From positions 98,843,263-98,907,262 of the forward strand of contig JARDYH010000007.1 in assembly GCA_029215795.1 (NCBI GenBank): a stretch of 64,000 nt of DNA. Direction: 5' to 3'. Position numbers and translations under genes: made by a program. Below, piece after piece: positions 30,506-41,867 of the stretch (positions within the stretch are counted from its first letter, which is position 1; each line of letters begins with the position of its first letter). The DNA is from Anniella stebbinsi (Eukaryota > Chordata > Lepidosauria > Squamata > Anniellidae). Below the pieces are notes generated by a model. It searched no databases. It was not told where the DNA came from and worked only from the letters and a program-made list of their open reading frames with translations.

Positions 30506-31170
30506 TGTGTCACCAAATAAACAACATAGAATATATACTCTCTAAGTAATTTGAAACAATAATGTATGCTGTAATATACACATACACGGAACAATAACAT
30601 CTTTTACAATAGTAAGATATTTAATCACGTACATACCGTTAAATAAATTCTCTGAGTGTATAATGCACACGCCAATCTGAACACATTCAGGGTCACCTGT
30701 TGTAGATTACACCAATTAAACCTGCAATCACCAAACAAATAAATGCTCACAACTTAATCACTTATATATACAACAAGGATAATTCAGTATGTCCCAATTG
30801 GGTTAACACCCCTAATATAACAAATGCTTCTAAGCTATTATCACTAATATAACAAATACTTCTAAGCTATTATTACTCTAAGCTATTATTACAACAGAAC
30901 TCCGGATGAATGCTTGTTTCAATAAATCCTCTTCGTCAGGTATTATAATGCATCTTCTTCGCCATATGTATGGGAACAAAGAGGTTTTATTGGAGGAGAA
31001 CCACTCTCTTATTTATGATTAGGGCTTGCCCTTCATCTGCCAAATTGCAATCTTAATATTCCCTTGTTTTAAGATAACAGCTTCACTTCTGGCGAGAGCC
31101 CAAATTCATTACATTATTGTTTCAAATTACTTAGAGAGTATATATTCTATGTTGTTTATTTGGTGACACA
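30506..31170. repeat. Perfect 61-bp inverted repeat with 543-bp spacer
   Basis: 30506-30566 is the exact reverse complement of 31110-31170 (61 of 61). Similarity continues outward as about 40 bp at lower identity (GTGCCRTTGGCACACAAC), with a 12-14-base indel between the two parts. The spacer holds repeated TAACAAATRCTTCTAAGCTATTA units (30820-30895) and a CTCTTCGTCAGGTATTATAATGC stretch. No domain is encoded. Confidence 0.9.
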
Positions 31171-31440
31171 CGGCTGTTGTGTGCCAATGGCACTTGTTTG
31201 CAGGTTCAGTCCACTATCCAACACCCTTAACAACAACACCTACGGCTTTAAAATAAAACACCCAAAAGTAGTAAAGCACAGAATCAATCACTTCCTGTAC
31301 ATGGACAACTTCAAAATCTTTGCCTCGACATTGACACAGATAAAAGGCCTCCTGCGAATCACTGAAGAACTGATGACAACCATGAAAATGGAATTTGGGA
31401 TCGGAAAATGCAAAATGTTAAACATAGAAAAAGGAAAATG

Positions 31441-31487
31441 GGAAGAAGAAGAAGAAGAAGAAGAAGAAGAAGAAGAAGAAGAAGAAA
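31441..31487 (+). repeat. (GAA)n microsatellite in the RT frame
   Basis: About 15 GAA units in frame inside the RT fragment, adding a Glu run. Confidence 0.95.
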
Positions 31488-31543
31488 AAATGCTAAAAAA
31501 TGAAATCTTAGAAATCATGGAAGAAAATGAAGCATATAAATAC

Positions 31544-32386
31544 TAGGGGTGTGCACGGACCCCCTGGATCGGATCGGGACCCGGATCGGGACCTCCAATT
31601 TTGTCCCGGACCGGTTCGGACAAAATCGGAGGCCCCCCGGACCGGATCGAGTCCGATCCCGACCCAAAAATCGTAAATTTTTGGATCGGCCGCCATTTTT
31701 TTCCCCATAGACTTGCATTGCAATGCAAGTCTATGAGGAAAAAATGGCGGCGGGTGGCTGAGGGGGGGCCTAACTCCCTCCCCCCCCCGGGGCCGTCCGC
31801 TGTGGACGGCCCCGGCAGGTAAGCCCCCTCCCCCGCGCTCCCTACCCCCCCTGGGGCCGCCCGCTTCCATCCGCTGGCGCCCGCGGGCGCCAGCGGATAG
31901 AAGCGGACGGCTCCGGGGGGGGGTAAGCCCCCTTCCCCGCCACTGCTTACCTTCTCGGCCCGTCCGCTCCCGTCCGGCGCCGGCGGCTACTACCAGCGGG
32001 CTCCGCGGCCTACTCTCGAGTAGCGCGCCAGGTGATGACATCACCCGGCGCGCCACCCTAGAGCAGGCCGCGGAGCCCGCTGGTAGTAGCTGCTAGTGCC
32101 GGACGGGAGCGGACGGGCCGAGAAGGTAAGCGCCCCCCTCCTCCCCCCCCCCCGCTGTCCACTTTCATCGGTGGGCGCCCACTGGCGCCCGCCAATGGAA
32201 GCGGCGGTGGGCGCCAGTGGGCGCCCGCCGATCCGCCGATCCGCCGAACCGGTTCGGAGCCTTTTCGGACCGGTTCGGATTGGATCGGCCGATCCAGCTG
32301 CGGGATCGGAAATCGGATAATTTATCCGATTTCCCACTGGACCGGACTCGGATCGTGGATCGGGTCCGATCCAGTGCACATCCCTA
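31544..32386. mobile_element. Non-autonomous hAT-like element with 8-bp TSD
   Basis: Inverted ends TAGGGGTGTGCAC (left) and GTGCACATCCCTA (right) are flanked by a perfect 8-bp direct repeat, ATAAATAC, at 31536-31543 and 32387-32394. End sequence and 8-bp TSD are the hAT signature. The 843-bp body is very GC- and CpG-rich. It contains a palindrome (GACTTGCATTGCAATGCAAGTC near 31709), inverted pairs such as GCGGGCTCCGCGGCC / GGCCGCGGAGCCCGC (near 31998 and 32068), and GGATCGGATCGG repeats at both ends. No transposase. Confidence 0.92.
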
Positions 32387-32410
32387 ATAAATACTTAGGA
32401 TTCCAACAAT

Positions 32411-33715
32411 AGGATTTCTATTGAGGTTTAGACTCTCGGTGGCCTTTCCCCTCTGCAAGGGTGTGGGGCCTATTAAAATAGTCTGCCCCCAGAGGCTAAT
32501 TCACTCCATTGGATTCCAGAGGGATCTGGGGGATTTTCCTGCTGGTATGGCTGGTGCTCCTGTCAAAGTCCAGGTTGCTCTGTGGAATGCAGAGATGCCT
32601 CAGGCAGTTGACACTATAATGCCCAAACACCCTCTCTTTCTAAGCAGAGCCTGGCCAGCTCCTTGGTATATACCTGAGTTGAGAGCAATGAAGCAAGAGG
32701 GGAGACGGCTAGAATGCAAGTGGAGGAAAACTCTTGCTGAGTCTGATCGAACACGGGTTAGAGCTCACTATCAAGCCTTCTCTGTGGCAGTGAGGGTGGC
32801 AGAGAGACAGTTCTTTTCCACCAGCATTGCATCTTCTCAGGGTCATCCGGCGGAACTTTTCCGGGTAGTTCGTGGCCTGCTACACTCTGGGCCAGGGCAA
32901 GAGATGGTGGAACCCACTGTGATGAGCTTGCACGGCACTTTGAAAATAAAGTCACTCAGATTCGTCATGAATTGGACACCACACTTAATGCAGTTCCACT
33001 AGTAGAGACATTCAGAGCACCGTCTGGTTCAGTCTTATTGGATGAGTTTCAGTTACTGAGGCCCGAGGATGTGGACATGGTGCTTGGCCAAGTCCGGTCG
33101 ACCACCTGTGTGCTTGACTCTTGTTCTTCATGGCTCATTACATCAAATAAGGAGGGGATCACCGGCTGGGTCCAGGAGTGCTGCCAGCCTCTTTAAAAGA
33201 GGTGGTAATCAGACCACTCTTTAAAAAGCTGGAGGATGTTAACAACTATAGGCCGGTGGCTAATATCCCCTTCTTGAGCAAGGTGCTTGAGTGTTTGGTT
33301 GCTGGACATCTCCAGGCACTCTTGAATGAAGCAGATTATCTAGATCCATTTCAATCGGGCTTCAGGCCTGGTTTTGGAACAGAAACTGCCTTGGTCACCC
33401 TGTGGGATGCCCTTTGCCGGGAGAGGGACAGGGGGAGTGCGACCCTGTTGATTCTCTTGGACCTCTCAGCGGTTTTCGATACCATTGACCATGGTATCCT
33501 CCTGGATAGGCTGTCTGGGCTGGGAGTTGGAGGCACTGCGCTGCAGTGGTTCCGCTCCTACTTGGATGGCCATTTTCAGAAGGTGGTGCTGGGGGATTAT
33601 TGCTCTGTGCCGCGGCACCTAGGCCATGGGGTCCCACAGGGTCCTGTATTATCCCCTGTGCCATTCAACATTTACATGCATCTCTCTCCAGCCTTTTTTC
33701 ATCTTCTCTAGAAGG
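32411..33715 (+). mobile_element. L2-like LINE, central RT region
   Basis: Plus frames 32421-33002 and 33178-33711 encode the linker after the endonuclease (FRLSVAFPLCKGVGPIKI, WYIPELRAMKQEGRRLECKW) and the RT core (ASLKEVVIRPLFKKLEDV, NNYRPVANIPFLSKVLECLV, LDPFQSGFRPGFGTETALVT, LLDLSAVFDTIDHGILLDRL, QWFRSYLDG, GVPQGPVLSPVPFNIYM). A frame break separates them and the sequence ends before the YxDD box. Truncated at both ends. Confidence 0.85.
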
Positions 33716-34347
33716 CTGTTAATCTTTGCCGTCTTTTCACCTCTCTCACCACATCTGCAGGGCAGCTATACCCAAAGCTGCCCCATATCTGGGGTGAGTC
33801 TCTCCCCTCCAATGTCCGGATTCTGAAACCCAGGCACATTTATTCCTGTTTGCATAGCTTTCTCTCGTCAAGCTGCTTCCCAGCTTCTTGAGCCATCCAA
33901 ACGGGAAGAAAACTTCAATACTTACTTCTCTCAAACACTGATCCAGAATCTCTCTCAATAACTCACAATCCACAAAAGGAGTTCCTGATCTTGCAATTAC
34001 TCCCCCTATTTACTCAAATAAAGGGTGTTTTTTTTTAGATTTTTAATATTTTTGTTTTCTTTTTTCTGTGTTCCTTATAAATAAGAGTAACAATTTGGAT
34101 AGAATTATGTTTATTTATTTGAGTGTAATTGGTTTAAATAATTGTATAAAACAAACAAACAGGCAGAGATACTGTTTCAACAAGAAACAATAGATTCCCA
34201 AAGACAAACTGAATTGGAAATTATAGAGGTCTATTAAATTCATTTAATACAGCTGAAGCTAGTAAGACCTTAAGCTCTACTAAACAGATCTATTTTGAAA
34301 AGACGTAGAATAGAAATAGATAGTTGGCATATTCTGTTCTGAAAGAA

Positions 34348-34373
34348 CGAGAGAGAGAGAGAGAGAGAGAGAT
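34348..34373 (+). repeat. (GA)n microsatellite
   Basis: About 13 GA units. Confidence 0.95.
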
Positions 34374-34568
34374 TGATATCACCAGTAACAACTGAAATGA
34401 CATCAAAATTAATGCAAAGGAAGAATTAATGAATTTGTGAATTTTTACAAATGCTTATATAAATCAGATAGGCAAGAAGGAGAACAAATGTGTTTCATTT
34501 TCAAACATAACAAAATGTGGAGAGGCCAAAGGGGTAAAACTTATGCAAGGGACTATAATGGAAGGTGA

Positions 34569-34596
34569 GGAGAGAGAGAGAGAGAGAGAGAGAGAG
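34569..34596 (+). repeat. (GA)n microsatellite
   Basis: About 14 GA units. Confidence 0.95.
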
Positions 34597-36559
34597 TAAA
34601 AAAAACTGAAATCAAATGAAGCCCTGGACATGAAAGTCTTTACTATAAGTTTTACAAGTGTTTTAATCATTGTGTTGGCTCAGCCTCTGTCCATTTTGTT
34701 TAATTAATATTTGAATACAAACATACCAAATTCATGTAATGAAGCAAAAATAATTTTAATACCCAATCAAAGAAGGCCCCTATCTTACCTAATTCTTATT
34801 CGTGATAGATACCTCTTTTGAATCAAGATTGCAAAGTCCTTACAGCAATACTAACATCCAGTTTGAATAAAATAATTGATATGTACATATTGACCAGTTG
34901 GTTTGTATTCCCACTAGACAAACAGTTCACGGTACTAGAAGAGCCCTTTCAGTCGTCGTTGTAACTTTTGTAAAGGATCTAAATTAGAAGCAGTTATGAT
35001 CTTACTGAAAAAGCTGAGTAGAGTGGTATTTTTTGTTTGCCACTCATCAAACATTTAATATATTGGATCCTCTCTTGACTGCATAAGGACAACCTAAAAA
35101 CAACCAGTAATGGTTCACTATCAGATTTGTTTACTCTCCAGAAATGGACTCAGCAAAGCTGTCTGCTATCTGCATTTTATTTGCTATATTTTATTTGCTA
35201 TCAGTAGTGGAAAATATTAGAAAGGACCAGAGTATTAAAGGGATAAACATCAAATATCAGGATTTGAATGTAGTTTTTATATAGTTGATGCAATGTTATC
35301 ACTACAAGATTCTAATGCAGAGGTGTAGAACCTCTGGCCCATTGCAGGAAGAAGGCAGAGGGGCCAACACCAGCTGGGCCCCTTCACTCCTCCACTGGAG
35401 GAGCCAAAGGGACTCAGCAGCTTCTCTTCCGACCACCCCACATCCTTCCCACAATGGTGGAAGGAGGCGGAGTGGTCGAAGGAGACGTGGTCAACAGTAC
35501 TGTACACGTAAGAAGCAGACCGTTCTATCAGTCTGCCCTCCCTTTTATTGTTCATTAGCTACTGATTTTTATTTATAGACTATTATTAGCATGGGCTGTG
35601 CCATTCATGGGGGGGGGGGGTGAAATGAAAGAGTTGAGGGGTTGCTTCTGCTTTTCCAGGATAGTCTTGGGAGGGGAGAATAGCCCCTCCTCTTGGAAAA
35701 GAGCTGCATGAGTTGACCCTGCCTGCTGCTCAAGCGTTGAGCACAGGGATGAATTAAAGGTATAACAGGGGATCAGATTAAAGATCCATCCAGCGCAGCA
35801 TCCTGTTTTGTGAGGTGGCCGGCCAAATGCTTTCATGGAGCTCACAAGCAGTGTATGAAGTCCATAGCTGTGAAGTCCATACAATTGCCCCTGAGCCACA
35901 AATGGGCGGAGCCACGAGTGGGCAGAGCCACATGTGTCTGAATGGAGGGAAGTATGGATGACTGTGGGGGGGGTGCGCGCGTGTAAAATCATATGTGGTA
36001 TTGAATGCATATTTTGACATGTTGTCACTTTTTTTTTTACAAGTATAGCTGCGGGGAGACTCTGATTTAGGGGGGTCAACCCTTTCCTCACGTGCCAGTT
36101 CCCCCCAACTTTGGTGGCGGGGAGGGGGGGCAATACCGTGCAGGACAGAAGCATTACCCTCCCTTCCTCAGGCATTGTGGTTCTGTTCTTGACCACTCCT
36201 GCCCTCAGCAGCTGCTGTTTACAGTTTTAAAAAAGGGACACATAATTACCTATGTGTTTTAACATCGCATATACTTTAGCCTTGAGCTATTCCCTTGTTT
36301 TACCTCAGTTCTGCTCTGCTGATGGTTGTGAATGATTTATGAACTGCTGCGTGGTGTTTCAACGATATTATATTTTATTTTGCCTTCTGCTTTTCTAGAT
36401 TTTGTTATTGGTGTTGTACATAGTTTTATCATTGTGACAGAGAATGCAATGTGTACATTTTCAAATTATTAATACATATAAAATAATACATGTGAATTGC
36501 TTTATATGGTGCTTATTGATGTTTTTCAGATATCGGATCATATTTACACTCTCTTTTCC

Positions 36560-36665
36560 CTCAGAACCATATATAATTCAGAGGTAAAGCACATGCTTTG
36601 TATGCATAGGTTCCACTTCAAAGACATCTCAGTTAAAAGGAGCAAGCCAGAGCTACTGCTAAACA
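36560..36665 (+). mobile_element. tRNA-derived SINE fragment
   Basis: Plus strand TTCAGAGGTAAAGCACATGC, TTTGTATGC and GGTTCCA follow the order A box, anticodon arm, B box of a tRNA-Ala-like SINE head. It lies about 40 bp before exon 8. Confidence 0.55.
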
Positions 36666-36702
36666 GAGTAACAAGTTAATATGTATTGCTTTTTTTAAAC
36701 AG

Positions 36703-36942
36703 AGAACAGAGAGAACTCCTTCAGTCATTCTCGAAGCTCTAGCATCTGCAGTATTGATAAGGCATCTAAGGAAGCGATTACAGCTTTATATTTCGTGGAG
36801 TCATTTGCACGGGAAAATGATACAGCATTGTCTCCTTGCCTTTGGGTTGGTACAGCCCTGGGTGTGGTCTTGACTGTATCGCTTAATCTGCCCGTTGTGG
36901 ATGAATTAAGGCAGACAGAGCCAGTAATGGTTTCTCCAAGTG
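36703..36942 (+). CDS. STXBP5L: Tomosyn exon 8 of window
   Basis: A 240-nt exon: acceptor TTTTTTTAAACAG, donor GTAAGA. It encodes ENRENSFSHSRSSSICSIDK, then SKEAITALYFVESFAREND and a strand PCLWVGTALGVVLTVSLNLP, ending EPVMVSPS. The basic-serine motif HSRSSSICSIDK is the regulated linker end. The strand begins the second WD40 propeller's later blades. Confidence 0.95.
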
Positions 36943-37127
36943 GTAAGAATTCTTGATTTCTTAGAATTTTCTTGCAAAGATATGCCCTTAAAGACAATGA
37001 GACTTATTCAACTTAAGATGTGCCTTCCCATGCTTCTGCTTTGGTGCCGTAGCTATGTTTTAACTACAAGGAGAAAGGAAAAGATGCAAAAATATGCAGG
37101 ATCATCTCTAATTCCTGCATGCACTTC

Positions 37128-37190
37128 ATAGAATCATTGAAAAGTAGAAGAGTAGAGTTGGAAGGGGCCTATAAGGCCATCGAGTTCCGA
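37128..37190 (-). mobile_element. CR1-like LINE 3'-terminal scrap
   Basis: About 60 bp matching the terminal block (CATAGAATCATTGAA, AGAGTTGGAAGGGGCCTATAA). In the short region after exon 8. Confidence 0.7.
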
Positions 37191-37453
37191 AAGGGAATAA
37201 GTTGACTATCTGTGGATTTAGAGGGTTAACCCAACACAACAATTCTTATTCTTATAATTTCTGAATGACATGATATGGTAGAAGAAGACATATTACTATG
37301 TCCTCAGCTATTGGGTGATATAGAAATTTAATAATAAATAAATACATATTGAACACATGCAAACATATAACTGTATGAGTTGGTTAATGTGTGCTGGCAC
37401 CATGACAACTAGTTCAGAGAGTTAAAAAACTCATATTGAATTATGTTTTATAG

Positions 37454-37811
37454 GTACAGTTCTGACCCTGAAGGGAGCAGTGTTAACCTTGGCTTGCTTG
37501 GACTGCATGGGGACCTTAATACACCCACCATATGAAGCATGGAGAGATCCAAACTGCATGGATGAAAGTGAAGGAACAAAGAAAAGGAAACTTGTCCTGT
37601 ATGCTCCATGCTCCCAGAACATAGGAGAGCACCAGTTTGCCATTGTCTGCTCAGAGAAACAAGCCAAAGTATTTTCACTGCCTTCCCAGATATGCCTCTA
37701 TATTCACAACTTCACAGACACATCCTTTCTGTTGCGAGCGGATGTGGTGACCCTGTGTAACAGCGTTTGCTTGGCAAGCTTCTGTGCCAGTGGGCATATC
37801 ATGATACTGAG
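37454..37811 (+). CDS. STXBP5L: Tomosyn exon 9 of window
   Basis: A 358-nt exon, the longest here, separated from exon 8 by only about 510 bp. Acceptor ATGTTTTATAG, donor GTACTT (weak: no G at +5). It encodes GTVLTLKGAVLTLACLDCMG, PPYEAWRDPN, then SEKQAKVFSLPSQICLYIHN and CLASFCASGHIMIL. These are the last WD40 blades. Between them sits a lysine-rich loop (GTKKRKLVLYAPCSQ) that differs from what I recall in STXBP5L. Confidence 0.95.
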
Positions 37812-38059
37812 GTACTTGATATCATTGACTGAATATGAGCCAGCCCCAACCCCACTCAGAACCATCCCAAGAACTTCCAGGAGAAGAGAAAAATGGCAGG
37901 TCTGGTTCATTCATGGACAAGGAAGTCCTAGAGATGATAATGGGTATTTCCTTATCAAGTGAACCTCTGAGGGAGGATTTCAAGAAAGAGCCTGCTCCTG
38001 CTTAACATACAGGAGTATGGATGTTATGCAAACATTTTGTTTTTAAAAACAGTACTTTC

Positions 38060-38170
38060 TTCTTCGTGGTCTCTGTACATCACACATAGGGGCTTTGCAC
38101 CTGCGAGGAGCCCCTGCTTCAGGAAACTTCTAAAGCTGAGGCGTGTTTTCAGTGGGAACCCTTCCCCCAT
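38060..38170 (-). mobile_element. DIRS-like terminal-sequence fragment
   Basis: TTCTTCGTGGTCTCTGTACA, CACATAGGGGCTTTGCACCTG, AGGAAACTTCTAAAGCTGAG and GGGAACCCTTCCCCC correspond in order to the ends at 46545 and 43745. Confidence 0.5.
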
Positions 38171-38230
38171 CATCCATTGTGCATGACCATGTCAGGTTCC
38201 TGCCTTTTCCTTCAGTTCTCTCTCAAATGC

Positions 38231-38262
<32 letters not shown>
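38231..38262 (-). repeat. (TTA)n microsatellite tail of L2
   Basis: About 11 units, the 3' tail of the minus-strand L2 that follows. Confidence 0.95.
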
Positions 38263-38263
<1 letters not shown>

Positions 38264-41200
38264 ATTTGTATACAGCCCCATAGCCAAAGCTTTCTGGGCG
38301 GTTTACATAAGATTAAAACATTTAAAAACAATATACAAAAATTAAAACTGCAAAAACATACAATATGCACACATATTTAAAACCACTGTAATAACTTTAA
38401 AAAGCTATAAGCCTAAATACAAAACAAACCTAGGCTCATCAGATAGTGCTAAATGCCTGAGAAAAGAGTAAAGTCTTAACCTGGCACCGAAAAGATAACA
38501 GTGTTGGCGCCAGGCGGGCCTCATCGGGGAGATCGTTCTACAGTTGGGGGGCCACCACAGAGAAGGCCCTCTCCTTTGTTGCCGACCTCTGAGCTTCCCT
38601 CGGAGTAGGTACTCGGAGGAGGACCTTAGATGTTGAACATAGTGTTCGGGTAGGTTCATGTCGGGAAGGCGTTCCGTCAGGTACAGTGGTCCCAAATTGT
38701 GTAAGGCTTTATAGGTTAAAACCAGCACCTTGAATAGGGCTCAGAAACATATAGGTAGCCAATGCAAGTGGGCCGTAGCCTTCTGGTGCCTGTTATCAAT
38801 CTGTCCGCTGCATTTTGCACAAGCTGCAGCTTTTGAACCATCTTCAAAGGTAGCCCCATGTAGAGTGCATTGCAGTAATCTAACTTGGAGGTTACCAGAG
38901 CATAGACAACTGAAGCCAGGTTATCCTTCTCCAGATAGGGGCATAGCTGGACCACCAATCGAAGTTGGTAGAAGGCACTCTGTGCCACCGAGGCCACCTG
39001 AGCCTCAAGTGACACAGATGGTTCTAGGAGAATCCCCAAACTTCGAACTTGCTCCTTCAGGGGGAGTGCAACCCCATCCAGGACAGGTTGAAGACCCTCC
39101 ATCCAGTGAGAGGAACCACCCACTAACAGCGTCTCAGTCTTATCTGGATTGAGTTTCAGCTTATTAGCCTTCATCCAGTCCATTGTCGCAGCCAAGCACA
39201 TCCACAGCCAGTTCAGCACATCCAGAGCCTCACCTGATGAAGATGAGGAGAAATAGAGCTGTGTGTCATCAGTGTATTGATGACAATGCACTCCAAAGCT
39301 CCGGATGACTGCACTCAATGGCTTCATGTAGATGTTGAACAACATGGGGGACAAGACTGACCCCTGCGGAACACCATACTGAAGAATCCACAGGGCCGAG
39401 CAATGTTCCTCAAGGACCACCTTCTGGAGACGACCCGCCAAGTAGGAGCAGAACCACTGCAATGCAGTGCCTCGCAATCCCAACTCAGACAGTCATCCCA
39501 GAAGGATACCATGGTCGATGGTATTGAAAGCTGCTGAGAAATCAAGGAGAATCAACAGAGTCACACTCCCCGTCTTTCTCCCGACAGGTCATCATACAGG
39601 GCGACCAAGGCTGTTTCCGTACCAAAGCCAGCCTGAAATCTGACTGAAATGGATCCAGATAATCGGTCTGGAGCTGGCTTGCAACCACCCGCTCAAGGAC
39701 CTTGCCCAGGAATGGAACATTTGCTCCTGGCCTGTAGTTATTAAGATCTTCAGGGTCCAGGGAAGATTTCTTCAGGAGTGGTCTCACTACCACCTCTTTC
39801 AGGTGGGCTGGACCATTCCCTCTCACAGAGAGGCATTAATCACTTCCCTGGCCCTGCCAGTTGTTCCATCCCTGCTAGCTTTTATTAGCCAAGAGGGGCA
39901 AGGATCCAATACGGAGGTGGTTGCATGAACCTGTCCAAGCACCTTGTCCACGTCCTTGAGCTGTATCAACTGAAACTCATCCAAGAAAACAGGACAAGCC
40001 TATGTTCTGGAAACCTCATTTGATTCACCTGCTATAACGCTGGAGTCTAAGTCCTGGCGGATGCCAAAGATTTTATTCTGGAAGTGCCTAGCAAATATAT
40101 TACAGAGGGTCTCAGATGCTTTTACCATGTCCTTGGGGCTGGCATGTAAAAGCCCCTGGACAACTCTGAAAAATTCTCTGGGCAGCAGGTTGATGATTTA
40201 ATAGTGGCAGCAAAGTATTGTGGTTTGTTTGTTTGTTTTGCTGCCCTCACTGCCCCTGAATACAGCTTACTATAAGCACTTACCAGTGTTTCATTGCATC
40301 CGCTAGGAGTTCGTCTCTATCTGCACTCAATCCGTCTCCTGTTTTGTTTCATCACTCTCAGCTCTGGGGTATACCATGGAGCCGTTCGAGCTCTACACAG
40401 GAGAGGGTGCTCAGGCGCAATCGTGTCAACTGCCCGGGTCATTTCTGCATTCCACAGATCAACCAGGGTTTCGACAGGAGAGCCAGCCCTATCAGCCGGA
40501 AAACTCCCCAGAGCCCTCTGGAAACCATCTGGATCCATCTTAATGGGTCCCCCACCCTTGCAGAGGGGAAAAGCTGCTGTAAGTCTGAACCTCAGCAGGT
40601 GGTGATCTGGCCATGACAGAGGGGTTGATGTAAAGTCCCCCACTTTCAGATCCCCATCTCCATGTCCAGTTGAAAAAACAGGTCTAGAATATGCCCTGCT
40701 ATGTGCATTGGGCCGATGACATGTTGGGACAGTCCCATGGTTGTCATGGAGACTGTGAAATCCTGAGCTGCCCCAAATAAAGTGCCCTCGGCGTGAATGT
40801 TAATATCCCCCAGAACCAGGAGTCTGGGGGACCTCAACAGTATCCCTGAGACCACCTCTGTCAGCTCAGCTAGGGAGTCCGTTGAGCAGCGGGGTGGGCA
40901 GTACACCAACAGAATTCCTAATCTGTCCCGTTGACCCAACACAAGGTGCAAACACTCTAGACCAGTAGTCACATGGACAGGGAGCCTGCAGAGGGGGATG
41001 GAGTTCCTATAGACCACAGCAACCCCCCTCCCCGGCCCTCAAGTCTACCCTGATGCTGAACCAAGTACCCCGGTGGGCACAGCTGGGAGAGACTGACTCC
41101 TCCCTGCTCACCCACCCAGGTCTCAGTAATGCAAGCCAAATCGGCTGCTTCATCCACTATTAAATTGTGCATGAGGGAGGTCTTATTTTGCACCGATTTG

Positions 41201-41720
41201 GCATTTAAAAGCAGCACCTGGAGGCCTGACAGGTAGGGCAACCAACAAGCTTGTGGCTGTGAGGGGACCATTAACTGTGTGGGCCGCGTTCCCCTCACAA
41301 CGCCATATCTCCCTCTACCCATCACTACACTAATGGGGCACCCCTCAGATCCCCCCACTTCACCCTGTATCCTCCCTCCCAGGCACATAGCTCAACCTGG
41401 GGAAGAAACAAACAAACACACAGGCAGCAGTAGCCAGCACCCGCACCGACTTCCTCCTCCCCTGGCAGCAGGCCTCTCTCTCCTGCAGGCGATGGCTTTC
41501 CCAGGCCTCCTCAGCCAGCCAGCTTAAATATCCCTCCCAGGAAGGGAGGGGGCAGGTGGAGTTGTCCACAGCAGCTGGCTCAGTACCTGGGGACCTGGTC
41601 CTGCAGGGAGTGGCAGCCTGTCAGGCAGAAGTCCACAGGGAGGAGCAGCGGTGGTGGTGACAGCGGCGACCGGCAGCAGCAAGGAAGCCAGCAGGCAGCA
41701 CTCGCAGGGAACGTCTATTT
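38263..41720 (-). mobile_element. L2-like LINE, nearly full length, broken
   Basis: On the minus strand the order is 5' leader (41720-41400), endonuclease (41388-40646: LQVLLLNAKSVQNKTSLMHN, ACITETWVG, LSQLCPPGYLVQHQG, LLVLGDINIHAEGTLFG), linker (40643-40317), RT (39826-38716: NNYRPGANVPFLGKVLERVV, GVPQGSVLSPMLFNIYMKPL, HCHQYTDDTQLYFSS) and C-terminus (38728-38405), then the GGGCGGTTTAC-type 3' UTR. The YTDD box is intact. At least four frameshifts or stops break the protein. This is the most complete L2 here and a guide for the fragments. Confidence 0.9.
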
Positions 41721-41867
41721 TTTTAAAAAAAGAATTTTTGGAGTATTGCTGAGGCGGTTTCTTCCATTTGTTGTCATCTTCGTCATTTTTCCCTTTTGTC
41801 TCGCTATCCTTTTGCCACACAAAAAACGTTTTTTCTCTCCTGTTAATTTTCCTTTGTTAGCGTTTCT

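Larger units (their letters stand above)
31195..32410 (+). mobile_element. R2/R4-like reverse transcriptase fragment, interrupted
   Basis: Plus-strand codons 31160-31546 encode YGFKIKHPKVVKHRINHF, LYMDNFKIFASTLTQIKGLL and MKMEFGIGKCKMLNIEKGKW. After a (GAA)n expansion it goes on with ENEAYKY. The catalytic box reads YMDN instead of YMDD. The frame is broken at 31544 by the hAT-like element; the next codons (LGFQQ) follow its right target duplication at 32395. Confidence 0.65.
33716..36559 (+). other. Intron 7, right part, mostly unassigned
   Basis: A/T-rich with two (GA)n runs. 35318-35345 resembles the TGTAGAACCTCTGGCCC end of some hAT elements. 35760-35860 (CAGATTAAAGATCCATCCAG ... CAGCATCCTGTTTTGTGAG) looks like the tail of a reptilian SINE. 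No exon is seen. Confidence 0.4.

Noticed and set aside
32421..33711. Host gene with a reverse-transcriptase-like domain
   Set aside because: Same protein occurs broken at seven other places in the window; it is an L2-like element.
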